Below, one piece after another: positions 33,635 through 40,938 of a stretch of DNA of 63,127 nucleotides (positions are counted from its first letter, which is position 1; each line of letters begins with the position of its first letter). A model generated the notes under the pieces. That model had not been told where the DNA came from and did not search any database. It was given only the letters and a program-made list of their open reading frames with translations. A program made the translations under genes and the position numbers. The stretch comes from Treponema sp. (GTDB lineage Bacteria > Spirochaetota > Spirochaetia > Treponematales > Breznakiellaceae). Location of the stretch: NCBI GenBank assembly GCA_031274285.1, contig JAISQJ010000064.1:1-63127 (forward strand), in the 5' to 3' direction.

Positions 33635-34933
33635 CTACCGTTTCCGGTTGGAGTCGTTAGCCGCAACCCAGGCTTCGTATTCGGCGGCCAACTGCTGGGG
33701 GGTCTTGGAACCCATCATCACCGCCTGGATGCCGGGGTTAAGGAGGTTGTTGACCCCCTCGCCGTCCATCACCGCGTCGATGACGTAACCCATGGACTGG
33801 CTGCCGATAAGGTCCATGTACTGCCGGGTCAGGTGATCAAGATCGTACTTGGAATAGTCCAGCTTGTAGGTGGTGGTAACCCCGTATTTGGTCAGGATAT
33901 CCATCCCCGTTTCCCCGTAGATGAAGCTGATAAACTTCCACGCGGCATCGGCCTTGGCCCCGGTTAAGTTGGCGTTCATGGCCAGGGCTTCCCCCAGGGT
34001 AGCCGCGCTGGACCCCCTGGTCACTTCCCCCGCCACCTCGGGGAAGGCCGCCACCTGGTAGCCGGCATAGTCTTCCGCCGGGGCCGCGCCCTTCAGGGCG
34101 GCGATACGCCAGCCCGCGTCCAGCAGGTAGACCGCATTGTTCTGCACAAAGGCGCCCCAGGCTTCCGGCCCCTCAAGCTGATTCACCCCCGCGGGGAAGA
34201 GCTGGGTGTCCACCATCCGCTTGATCACCGCCAAGCTGTCCACAAAGCCCCGGTCGGTGAATTTCGCGGTCCCCGCCCTGGCCCGGTCGAACCAGGCCTT
34301 GCCGGCCATACGGTCGGTGAGCATGGACAGGAGGAAGGACTGGGCCTGCCACTGGCCCTTGTTCCCGAACATCAGGGGGGTAAGGCCGGCGGCCTTGATG
34401 GCGGGGACCTGGGCGATCATCTCGTCCAGGGTCCGGGGCATGGAAAGCCCAAGCTGCTGCTGGAGCTTAGTGTTCACGTAGATCACCGTACAGACCGCCA
34501 TGTTGGGGGAAATGATATAGATTTCCCCGTTGGGTCCCTGGGGGTCCCAGATGCTGGGACTGTAGTGGGACTTAATTTCATCGGTTAAGTAGGGCCGCAG
34601 GTCCTTCACCATGTTCCGGTTCAGGATGTACCCGGACCGGGCCCCCGCATAGCAGGTAAACAGGTCGGGAATGTCCCCGGCCGCGGCCATGGCCTGGAAC
34701 TTGTCATGGAACTGCTCGCCGGAAACGTACTCCCATTCAATCTTGATGTTGGGATAGGCCTTGGCAAAGGCATCCAGGGTTACGGGCCAGTATTCGTACT
34801 GGGGGTTCCCCAATTCTAACTGGCTGTAGGCCCTAAGGGTGACCGTCTCCCCCGCCGTGTTCTGAGCCCCCCGTCCAAAGGCCGTGCCCAAGGCGCAGGA
34901 GAGCAGCAGGATACATACTACCGCTTTTTTCAT
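33635..34933 (-). CDS. CUT1 sugar-binding protein, system 1
   Basis: A 432-residue extracellular solute-binding protein (family 1). The N-terminus KKAVVCILLLSCALGTAFGR is a signal peptide. There is a Cys inside it but no good lipobox at the cleavage point, so it is probably not a typical lipoprotein. Typical features are KAYPNIKIEWEYVSGEQF, YCV-free MFGNKGQWQ, and the C-terminal AWKFISFIYGETG. AAGGAGG precedes the ATG and a strong promoter lies about 50 bases upstream. The ligand is likely a plant- or host-derived oligosaccharide, given the upstream galactosidase-like gene on the same strand. Confidence 0.92.
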   Translation of the reverse strand: MKKAVVCILLLSCALGTAFGRGAQNTAGETVTLRAYSQLELGNPQYEYWPVTLDAFAKAYPNIKIEWEYVSGEQFHDKFQAMAAAGDIPDLFTCYAGARSGYILNRNMVKDLRPYLTDEIKSHYSPSIWDPQGPNGEIYIISPNMAVCTVIYVNTKLQQQLGLSMPRTLDEMIAQVPAIKAAGLTPLMFGNKGQWQAQSFLLSMLTDRMAGKAWFDRARAGTAKFTDRGFVDSLAVIKRMVDTQLFPAGVNQLEGPEAWGAFVQNNAVYLLDAGWRIAALKGAAPAEDYAGYQVAAFPEVAGEVTRGSSAATLGEALAMNANLTGAKADAAWKFISFIYGETGMDILTKYGVTTTYKLDYSKYDLDHLTRQYMDLIGSQSMGYVIDAVMDGEGVNNLLNPGIQAVMMGSKTPQQLAAEYEAWVAANDSNRKR

Positions 34934-34980
34934 TACTCGTTCCTCCTTCCGAAAATTAAGATGAACATACTAACTTTATC

Positions 34981-35009
34981 ATTCTATAGAGTCCCCGGCG
35001 CTAAGTCAA
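34981..35009 (-). promoter_or_regulatory. Sigma70 promoter for sugar ABC operon 1
   Basis: On the minus strand TTGACT (35009-35004), a 17-base spacer and TAGAAT (34986-34981). It would start transcription near 34974, giving a leader of about 40 nt before the binding-protein ATG. It separates the ABC operon from the galactosidase gene upstream. Confidence 0.7.
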
Positions 35010-35020
35010 ACTACCGGCTG

Positions 35021-35062
35021 CGGCTGTCCGGTCACGGCTGTCCGGCTACGGCTGTCCGGTCA
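35021..35062. repeat. Three tandem 14-bp repeats at the galactosidase 3' end
   Basis: CGGCTGTCCGGTCA, CGGCTGTCCGGCTA and CGGCTGTCCGGTCA follow one another exactly (35021-35062). The last unit supplies the TGA stop of the galactosidase-like gene on the minus strand. The array ends 11 bases before the -35 box of the next operon. It may be replication slippage, or serve as binding sites. Confidence 0.9.
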
Positions 35063-36634
35063 CGGACACACCACACAGTGGACAACCCTGTTTTCGGCAA
35101 AAACCCATAGGCCGTGGTCGCACTCGTCCCCGGTCCGTATACGGCTCGTGATCCACTTGCCGGAGGGATCGAAGTACCCCTCTTCAACCAGGAGGTAGGG
35201 CAGGTGATTGGTAATCCGGTCTTCCGAATAAAAAATATCGTCCCCGGGGGCAAAGGAAACGGTAAAACCGGCGCCCAGGAGGTAGAATTCATCCTCGCCC
35301 GCCTGGATAATAAGCCCCCGCCCCCGGGAGGGTTCCTGTTCAAGGGCCCGGTGAATGTAATTGGTCATCCTGTTGGGGGTAAAATCCACCTTGACGATAT
35401 ATTTTTCCGTCCGGTAGTGGCAGCCCTCGTCAAATTCTTCCTGGACCAGGGCCCGAATTTTCCCCGTCCCCCGGAATTTTAGCAGCAGCGGAAGGGCGGC
35501 GGAAACCGACGCGAAGCTTTCCAGCAGTTCCCGGCAGCGGGGATCCGGTTTTCCGTCTTTTGCGAGGAGTCCTTCGATACCGAATACCGCATAGCCGATG
35601 GCGCCGTATGTTCCGATGGCGTAAAACATATTCTTGGCGTTCCCCGCCCCGCCGGCCCCGGATTCGGGGACAAAAAGGGCATTGTCTTCCCCGCTGTACT
35701 GTTCGCATATCCTGTGGTAGAGCCTAAGGCTGTTGTGGTAAATATCCGGGGCCAGGAGATCCAGATGGGGGGCCGCGTATTTCCAGATCGGATAAAGCCG
35801 GGGTATGGGCCCCCCGCCGGTGTAATTGGTCCCCGCCAGGTTCCAGCCGTGAACATACCCGTCCAGGGCGGCATTGGTGTAAAGGGGAATATCATAGACT
35901 TCCTTACCGGCGGCGGCAACCTTGTCGATGTAGGAAGCCGCGCTGTACGCGGTAAGATTCTCCGATCCCTCTTTGATTCCGAAGGTTTCGCCCCAATTCC
36001 CGCCCCGCCTTTTCCCCCGGCCTTTCCATTGGGAGTATAACTCGGTATCGTTCTGGCTTTCGATGAGATCAAGAAGTCCCCCGGGCACAGGCTTTTCATA
36101 ATCCGCCTGCCCCTCGGCGCTGAAATCCCGGTAACTCCGCCCCGCAATCCCCGCCTCGTTCTCAACCTGAACCGCCAGCAGGGTATCGTCGGTATTGAGG
36201 GTCTTGCAGCAGCCCATGAAGGCCGCGAAGGCCCTGGCGTCGGCGGCGCGGTTCTCGTCGCAGTGGGAGGAGAGCACAAAGAGACGGTTCCCCTCATGGC
36301 TTATCACCCGTCTAAAACGGCCGGTGTCAAGCTTTACCCAGGAGGGGGTATAGCGCATGTTGCCGTTCTTCCAGGTACCGAACCAGAGGAGTATAAGGTA
36401 TTTACCGTGGTCCCTGGCCTCCCGAAAGAGCATTTCCACCGAACTAACGTCGAATTTCCCCTCCTCGGGCTCAAGGGCCTCCCAATAAACCGGAATTTCC
36501 GCGGTGTTGGCGTTGAGGGCGTCCAGGGCTTTCCAGAACACCTCGCGATCCTGGGCCGAATAGGTAGTTGAATTATGCGCCTGCCCTCCCAGTACAAAAA
36601 CCGGCCTGCCCCGGCTTGTAAAAATGGTTTCCAT
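35060..36634 (-). CDS. GH35/42-like beta-galactosidase
   Basis: A 524-residue TIM-barrel glycosidase of the GH-A clan. The proposed acid/base Glu is in VQVENEAG (Glu 160, Asn-Glu pair) and the nucleophile in FVPESGAGG (Glu 324). The overall layout resembles GH35-like proteins with a DUF5597 C-terminal domain (VDFTPNR... FYLLGAGFTVSF). No signal peptide, so it acts on imported galactosides in the cytoplasm. AGGAG is 8 nt before the ATG. It is upstream of sugar ABC operon 1 on the same strand and diverges from operon 2. Confidence 0.85.
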   Translation of the reverse strand: METIFTSRGRPVFVLGGQAHNSTTYSAQDREVFWKALDALNANTAEIPVYWEALEPEEGKFDVSSVEMLFREARDHGKYLILLWFGTWKNGNMRYTPSWVKLDTGRFRRVISHEGNRLFVLSSHCDENRAADARAFAAFMGCCKTLNTDDTLLAVQVENEAGIAGRSYRDFSAEGQADYEKPVPGGLLDLIESQNDTELYSQWKGRGKRRGGNWGETFGIKEGSENLTAYSAASYIDKVAAAGKEVYDIPLYTNAALDGYVHGWNLAGTNYTGGGPIPRLYPIWKYAAPHLDLLAPDIYHNSLRLYHRICEQYSGEDNALFVPESGAGGAGNAKNMFYAIGTYGAIGYAVFGIEGLLAKDGKPDPRCRELLESFASVSAALPLLLKFRGTGKIRALVQEEFDEGCHYRTEKYIVKVDFTPNRMTNYIHRALEQEPSRGRGLIIQAGEDEFYLLGAGFTVSFAPGDDIFYSEDRITNHLPYLLVEEGYFDPSGKWITSRIRTGDECDHGLWVFAENRVVHCVVCP

Positions 36635-36733
36635 TTTGAATCTCCTATGCCGTACAGGGATGATGGGAGGGCGGGGCGCCTTTGGTCAACCGGGGATAGG
36701 CCGTCGTATTTTTAGGTTTTTTGTATTTTTTTC

Positions 36734-36762
36734 TTGACAGACGGGGGGAATGGACGTAATAA
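36734..36762 (+). promoter_or_regulatory. Consensus promoter of sugar ABC operon 2
   Basis: TTGACA (36734-36739), exactly 17 bases, TAATAA (36757-36762). Transcription would start near 36769, leaving an untranslated leader of about 105 nt before the binding-protein ATG, long enough for regulation. A T/A-rich stretch precedes the -35 box (possible UP element). The rest of 36635-36873 shows no coding frame. Confidence 0.8.
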
Positions 36763-36873
36763 GATACATGGTCGAAAGGTTTCGGCTTGCATTTGATGCC
36801 CCGTATCCTGTATGAACGGGAAAATTCAGGCAGGGCAGGGATCAAAAAATAAATTTACGGGAAGGAGTTCATC

Positions 36874-38115
36874 ATGAAAAAATTGGTACTTGCGGTTCTT
36901 ATCCTGACGGCAGGATGGGCGGCGGTTGCCGCGGGCGGTAGAAAGGATACGGCCCAGGACGGGGTGGTGACGGTCAATTTCTATGCCCACAGCGATAACC
37001 AGGCCATCATCAATGAGCTGGTTGAACGTTTCAACGCAAAGAATTCGGGAATCAAAGTGGTCCAGCATATTATCGCCAATGATGACTACGATGATAAAAT
37101 AAAGGTGCTGACCGCCGGTACTTCGGGGGAAATGGATGCCCTTTGGATACGCACCCCCGCGCAGACCCAGCAGTACATAACCAACAACGCGTTGGTGGAT
37201 CTGACTCCCTTCGCCGCAGAGTCGGGGCTTAACCTTGCCCCTATTCGGGAATCGTCCCTTAAAGGGGCCGCGGATTCAAGCGGCAAGTTCTACGGGCTCC
37301 CGACCACGGGATCGTGCTGGATGATCTTTTACAACAAGGACCTCTTTGATGCCAGGGGCCTGGACTATCCTATCAACCTTACCTGGGATCAGTACCTGGA
37401 TTTGGCAAAGGAGCTTACCTATACCGAGGGGGGAAAGAAATACTGGGGCGGTCTGTGCCCTCCCTGGACCATGAACCTTGGGGCCTCCGCCGCGGGGGAA
37501 TACCTGACCGCCCCCGAACCCATGCCCCTTACCCGCCGTTATGCCCAGGTTTTGCACCGCATGTATGTGGATGACAAGAGTCACCCCGGTATTGCGGAGA
37601 TGAGCGTGGGCACCTTTGATATAACCTCCGTTTTTCAGGCCGGCAGCACCTATATGATGATCATGGGCGATTGGTCTTTCACCATGGAGACCCCCTTTAC
37701 CTTCGGCGTAGCCCCGCTGCCCGTTTTCCCGGAGGCTCAGAAAGAAGCCTCCGTTGGTCAGGCCTCCTACTACTGCATTCCGCGGAATTCGAGGCATCAG
37801 AAAGAGGCGTATCAATTTATCGAATTCTGTACCACCAGCGCCGAAGGTACGTCGGTATATGCCCGGTATAAGAATGTTCCCTCCTATTCTACTGCGGAGG
37901 CCTCCGCGGAATACCGCAAACTGGTTACCCTTCCCGGAGTGGATTACCGCTTTTCTTCCAAGGTAGCCCCCGAACAGGGCAGCGAACCCTATTATGGCTC
38001 GGTCAACGAGGCCTTTATACAGGAACTTCAGCTTTATCTGTTAGGGGAACAATCGCTGGATGACTGCTTTAGGAAGTTCTTTGCCCTGCGCAGGGAAGTA
38101 ATCAGCAGTTTCTAA
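36874..38115 (+). CDS. CUT1 sugar-binding protein, system 2
   Basis: A 413-residue solute-binding protein with signal peptide KKLVLAVLILTAGWAAVAAG, cleaved before Gly-Arg-Lys; no lipobox. Family features are NELVERFNAKNSGIKV, GEMDALWIRTPAQ, PTTGSCWMIFYNKDLFDARG and KEAYQFIEFC. GGAAGGAG precedes the ATG. It heads a + strand operon with two permeases, a CBM9-like protein and (after a small gap with its own -10 box) a beta-mannosidase, so manno-oligosaccharides are a reasonable ligand (inference). Confidence 0.92.
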   Translation: MKKLVLAVLILTAGWAAVAAGGRKDTAQDGVVTVNFYAHSDNQAIINELVERFNAKNSGIKVVQHIIANDDYDDKIKVLTAGTSGEMDALWIRTPAQTQQYITNNALVDLTPFAAESGLNLAPIRESSLKGAADSSGKFYGLPTTGSCWMIFYNKDLFDARGLDYPINLTWDQYLDLAKELTYTEGGKKYWGGLCPPWTMNLGASAAGEYLTAPEPMPLTRRYAQVLHRMYVDDKSHPGIAEMSVGTFDITSVFQAGSTYMMIMGDWSFTMETPFTFGVAPLPVFPEAQKEASVGQASYYCIPRNSRHQKEAYQFIEFCTTSAEGTSVYARYKNVPSYSTAEASAEYRKLVTLPGVDYRFSSKVAPEQGSEPYYGSVNEAFIQELQLYLLGEQSLDDCFRKFFALRREVISSF

Positions 38116-38128
38116 TGCTGCGGGGTAT

Positions 38129-38158
38129 CGCGGGCCGGGCTCCTTGAGCCTGCCCGCG
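38129..38158 (+). other. Hairpin after binding protein 2
   Basis: CGCGGGC (38129-38135) pairs with GCCCGCG (38152-38158), with an inner GGCT/AGCC stem. No T-run. As in operon 1, it lies between binding-protein and permease genes and may protect the binding-protein message from 3' decay. Confidence 0.6.
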
Positions 38159-38185
38159 GGAACCCATGCTATCGGGGGAGGAAAC

Positions 38186-39115
38186 ATGGCGCAAAAGACG
38201 GGGCAGGGCAAAAAGAGGCACAGAATCTCGCCCATGCAAAGGCGGGAAGCCGCGGCGGGCTACCTGTACCTGCTTCCGAATTTTCTTGGTTTTCTTGTCT
38301 TTACCGCGCTGCCGGTGATCGTGGGATTTGTCATAAGTTTTTCGAATTATACCGGTTTTCCCGGCGCCGCCTTTGTGGGCTTTTCCAATTATGCCAGGCT
38401 GTTTCGGGATTCCCAGTTCGTTGCCGCCTTAAAAAATAACCTGTTATATTCGGCCGCCAGCGTTCCCCTTACCATATTGACCGCCCTGCTGCTTGCCCTG
38501 ATTCTTAACCGGGGTGTCTTTATGGGGAGTTTTTTCAAGACCGTCTATTTTTTCCCCAACCTTACCTCCATGGTGGCGGTAAGCTGTGTGGCGATGCTGC
38601 TCTTTGAGCCCAACCAGGGGCCGCTGAATCATTTTCTCATGGTCCTGGGGATCCCTCAGGATAAGCTGCCCCAATGGTTTTTCTCCACCAAGACGGCGCT
38701 GATGACGGTGGTAACCGTGGTGGTATGGAAGCAGGCCGGTTTTTACATGATCATGTTTCTTGCGGGACTCAAAAATATACCCCAGCACCTTTACGAGGCG
38801 GCAAAGATCGACGGGGCAAGCCCGTGGGATTGTTTTAGGCATGTCACCTGGCCCATGCTTACCCCCACCACCTTCATGGTAACCATATTCTGCATTATCG
38901 GATCTTTTCAGGTTTTTGATATTATCAATGTTACTACCAAGGGAGGACCCGGAAGGGCAACAACGGTGCTGGTATTCCGAATCTACAAAGAAGCCTTTTC
39001 CAACTGGAAAATGGGATACGCTTCCGCCATTGCCTACTTCCTTTTCATGATAATTCTAATTGTTACCCTGATACAGTGGCGCGGCCAGAAGCGGTGGGTC
39101 AACGACGATCAATAA
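38186..39115 (+). CDS. CUT1 sugar ABC transporter permease (MalF-like), system 2
   Basis: A 309-residue permease. A cytosolic Lys/Arg-rich N-terminus is followed by six helices; the EAA loop is YEAAKIDGASPWDCFRHV. The start ATG at 38186 has GGGGAGG 5 nt upstream; an upstream in-frame start lies in the hairpin and is rejected. Partner of the next permease. Confidence 0.93.
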   Translation: MAQKTGQGKKRHRISPMQRREAAAGYLYLLPNFLGFLVFTALPVIVGFVISFSNYTGFPGAAFVGFSNYARLFRDSQFVAALKNNLLYSAASVPLTILTALLLALILNRGVFMGSFFKTVYFFPNLTSMVAVSCVAMLLFEPNQGPLNHFLMVLGIPQDKLPQWFFSTKTALMTVVTVVVWKQAGFYMIMFLAGLKNIPQHLYEAAKIDGASPWDCFRHVTWPMLTPTTFMVTIFCIIGSFQVFDIINVTTKGGPGRATTVLVFRIYKEAFSNWKMGYASAIAYFLFMIILIVTLIQWRGQKRWVNDDQ

Positions 39116-39132
39116 CAAATAAGGAGGAATGA

Positions 39133-40011
39133 ATGGCGGATATACTGTTGGATGAAAAAAGAACCGGACAAGCCCTGCCGTCAATCAAGAATCAGTCCCG
39201 GGTGGTTTCCATCATACTCTTTGTCATCTGCATGGTCATGGCCTACATCATGGTGGTTCCCTTTGTGTGGATGCTCAGCGCCTCCTTTAAGACCAATGCG
39301 GAAATGTTTGCCTATCCCATACAGTGGATTCCCCAGGTGTTCAGGATGATAAATTATCATTCCGTGTGGGTGGACATAGATTTCCCCGTTTATTTTTTTA
39401 ATACCTTCAAGCTGGCCCTTAGCATAACGGTACTGCAGCTTTTTACCTGCTCGCTGGCGGCCTTTTCATTTTCCAAACTGCATTTTCCCGGCCGGGATAA
39501 GCTGTTTCTCGGCTACCTGGCAACCATGATGGTGCCCTGGCATGCCATCATGATACCCCAGTTTATCATTGTTAAGGGTCTGCGCCTGTATAATACCCAC
39601 GGCGCATTGATAGTTCTGCAGGCATTCAGCGCCTTCGGGGTCTTTCTTTTAAGGCAAAACATGCTCAGTATTCCCGACAGCCTCCATGAGGCGGCAAAGA
39701 TTGACGGCTGTAGTTTTTTCAAGACTTATCTGAGGATAATCCTCCCCCTTACCAAGACGGGGCTTGCGACCCTTGGCATACTCACCTTTAACGGAATATG
39801 GAACGATTATATGGGGCCCATGATTTACCTTGACTCCGATCACCTTAAAACCATACAGCTTGCCCTTGCCAATTTTCGGGAGGAATACTCCGCCGATTAC
39901 GGCGCCATCATGGCGGGTACGGTCTGTTCCATCATTCCGATTATCGTTGTCTATGTTTTCGCGCAAAAATATATCGTCCAGGGTATTGCCTATGCGGGGC
40001 TTAAGGGGTAA
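39133..40011 (+). CDS. CUT1 sugar ABC transporter permease (MalG-like), system 2
   Basis: A 292-residue permease with six helices, the PFVWMLSASFKTNAEMF periplasmic loop characteristic of MalG-type proteins and the EAA loop LHEAAKIDGCSFFKTYLRI. It ends in the usual YAGLKG. AAGGAGGAATG is its ribosome site. No ATPase gene accompanies the system, so it must share one encoded elsewhere. Confidence 0.93.
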   Translation: MADILLDEKRTGQALPSIKNQSRVVSIILFVICMVMAYIMVVPFVWMLSASFKTNAEMFAYPIQWIPQVFRMINYHSVWVDIDFPVYFFNTFKLALSITVLQLFTCSLAAFSFSKLHFPGRDKLFLGYLATMMVPWHAIMIPQFIIVKGLRLYNTHGALIVLQAFSAFGVFLLRQNMLSIPDSLHEAAKIDGCSFFKTYLRIILPLTKTGLATLGILTFNGIWNDYMGPMIYLDSDHLKTIQLALANFREEYSADYGAIMAGTVCSIIPIIVVYVFAQKYIVQGIAYAGLKG

Positions 40012-40043
40012 AAATGGCCGATACTTGAGGGATGGAGGTTACT

Positions 40044-40856
40044 ATGGCTGCCGATTACCGGATTGGGGAAGACCGGATTGCCCATTACCAGTGCCGCAGG
40101 GTGCGGGGGGGCTTTCCTATAGACGGGGACCTGGACAAGGACGTATGGAAGGGGGCCGAAAGGTCCCGCCGCTTTGTGGACATGGTTTCCGGCGAGCCGG
40201 CCCTGCTCAATACCCAAATAGCGGCCCTCTGGGACGAACGGGCCCTCTACGTTGCCTACTGGATCGACGAGCCCGATGTCCGGGCATCCTTTACCGAGCG
40301 GGATTCCCTTATCTGGTTTGATAACGATGTGGAGCTCTTCTTTGACGGGGAGGACTGCTACTACGAATTCGAGATCAACGCCTTTAACACGGTCTACGAG
40401 GTGTTCTTTGTTTACCAGGACGCCTTAAAACGGGGGAGCCGCTTTGATACCCCCCGCTTCGATCTTTACAGCCGGGATGTGGACCTGTTGAGCGGTTTCC
40501 AGGATGCGGCCCGGTTTAGGAAGCACCCCCGGGGCCGGCGCTGGGCCTTTATGGATTTTGATTTTCCCTCCCTCCAAAGCGGCGTCAAGGTTGAGGGACG
40601 GATCAACGATCCCTTCCATGTTGACAAGGGCTGGACCGTGGAACTTGCCTTTCCCTGGGAGGGCTTTAGGCTCCTAAGCCCCGGCAAAAACTTTCCCCCC
40701 AGGGCCGGGGACAGCATCCGGGCCCAGTTTTTCCGCTTTGAGAATCTGCGGGCCAACGGTAAGGCCCTAACCAGCGCGGGCTGGGCCCTTAACGAGCACG
40801 GGGTCTACGATTCCCATATACCGGAGAATTTCGCGTACCTGCATTTTACGGATTGA
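40044..40856 (+). CDS. CBM9-like carbohydrate-binding protein
   Basis: A 270-residue protein resembling the CBM9-like (DOMON-related) domain: PIDGDLDKDVWKGAERS, LWDERALYVAYWIDEPDV, WFDNDVELFFDGE and WTVELAFPWEGF are the characteristic strand motifs. No signal peptide is visible, so it is predicted cytoplasmic, which is unusual for a binding module that normally belongs to secreted enzymes. ATG 40044 is preferred over 40032 because GGAGG is 5 nt upstream. Its position between the sugar permeases and the beta-mannosidase suggests a role with imported glycans. A perfect palindrome overlaps its stop. Confidence 0.8.
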   Translation: MAADYRIGEDRIAHYQCRRVRGGFPIDGDLDKDVWKGAERSRRFVDMVSGEPALLNTQIAALWDERALYVAYWIDEPDVRASFTERDSLIWFDNDVELFFDGEDCYYEFEINAFNTVYEVFFVYQDALKRGSRFDTPRFDLYSRDVDLLSGFQDAARFRKHPRGRRWAFMDFDFPSLQSGVKVEGRINDPFHVDKGWTVELAFPWEGFRLLSPGKNFPPRAGDSIRAQFFRFENLRANGKALTSAGWALNEHGVYDSHIPENFAYLHFTD

Positions 40857-40875
40857 TGCCGCCCCGGGGCGGCAT
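40856..40875 (+). terminator. 20-bp perfect palindrome after the CBM9-like gene
   Basis: ATGCCGCCCC/GGGGCGGCAT begins on the final A of the TGA stop. It forms a strong GC stem without a loop or T-run, so it is at best a factor-assisted or partial terminator ahead of the beta-mannosidase promoter. Confidence 0.5.
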
Positions 40876-40897
40876 GGAATACCCGCCCCCTCCGTGC

Positions 40898-40903
40898 TAT
40901 ACT
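40898..40903 (+). promoter_or_regulatory. -10 box (TATACT) for the beta-mannosidase gene
   Basis: TATACT lies 35 bases before the ATG at 40939, with no good -35 box. The leader carries CAGGAG as ribosome site. It allows the mannosidase to be expressed apart from the ABC operon. Confidence 0.45.
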
Positions 40904-40938
40904 ACCGGATAGTTTCAATTTTTTCCCCAGGAGTAACC

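Noticed and set aside
36769-36873. Riboswitch in the leader of sugar operon 2
   Set aside because: The leader is long enough, but I could not recognise any known aptamer core or a terminator/antiterminator pair.
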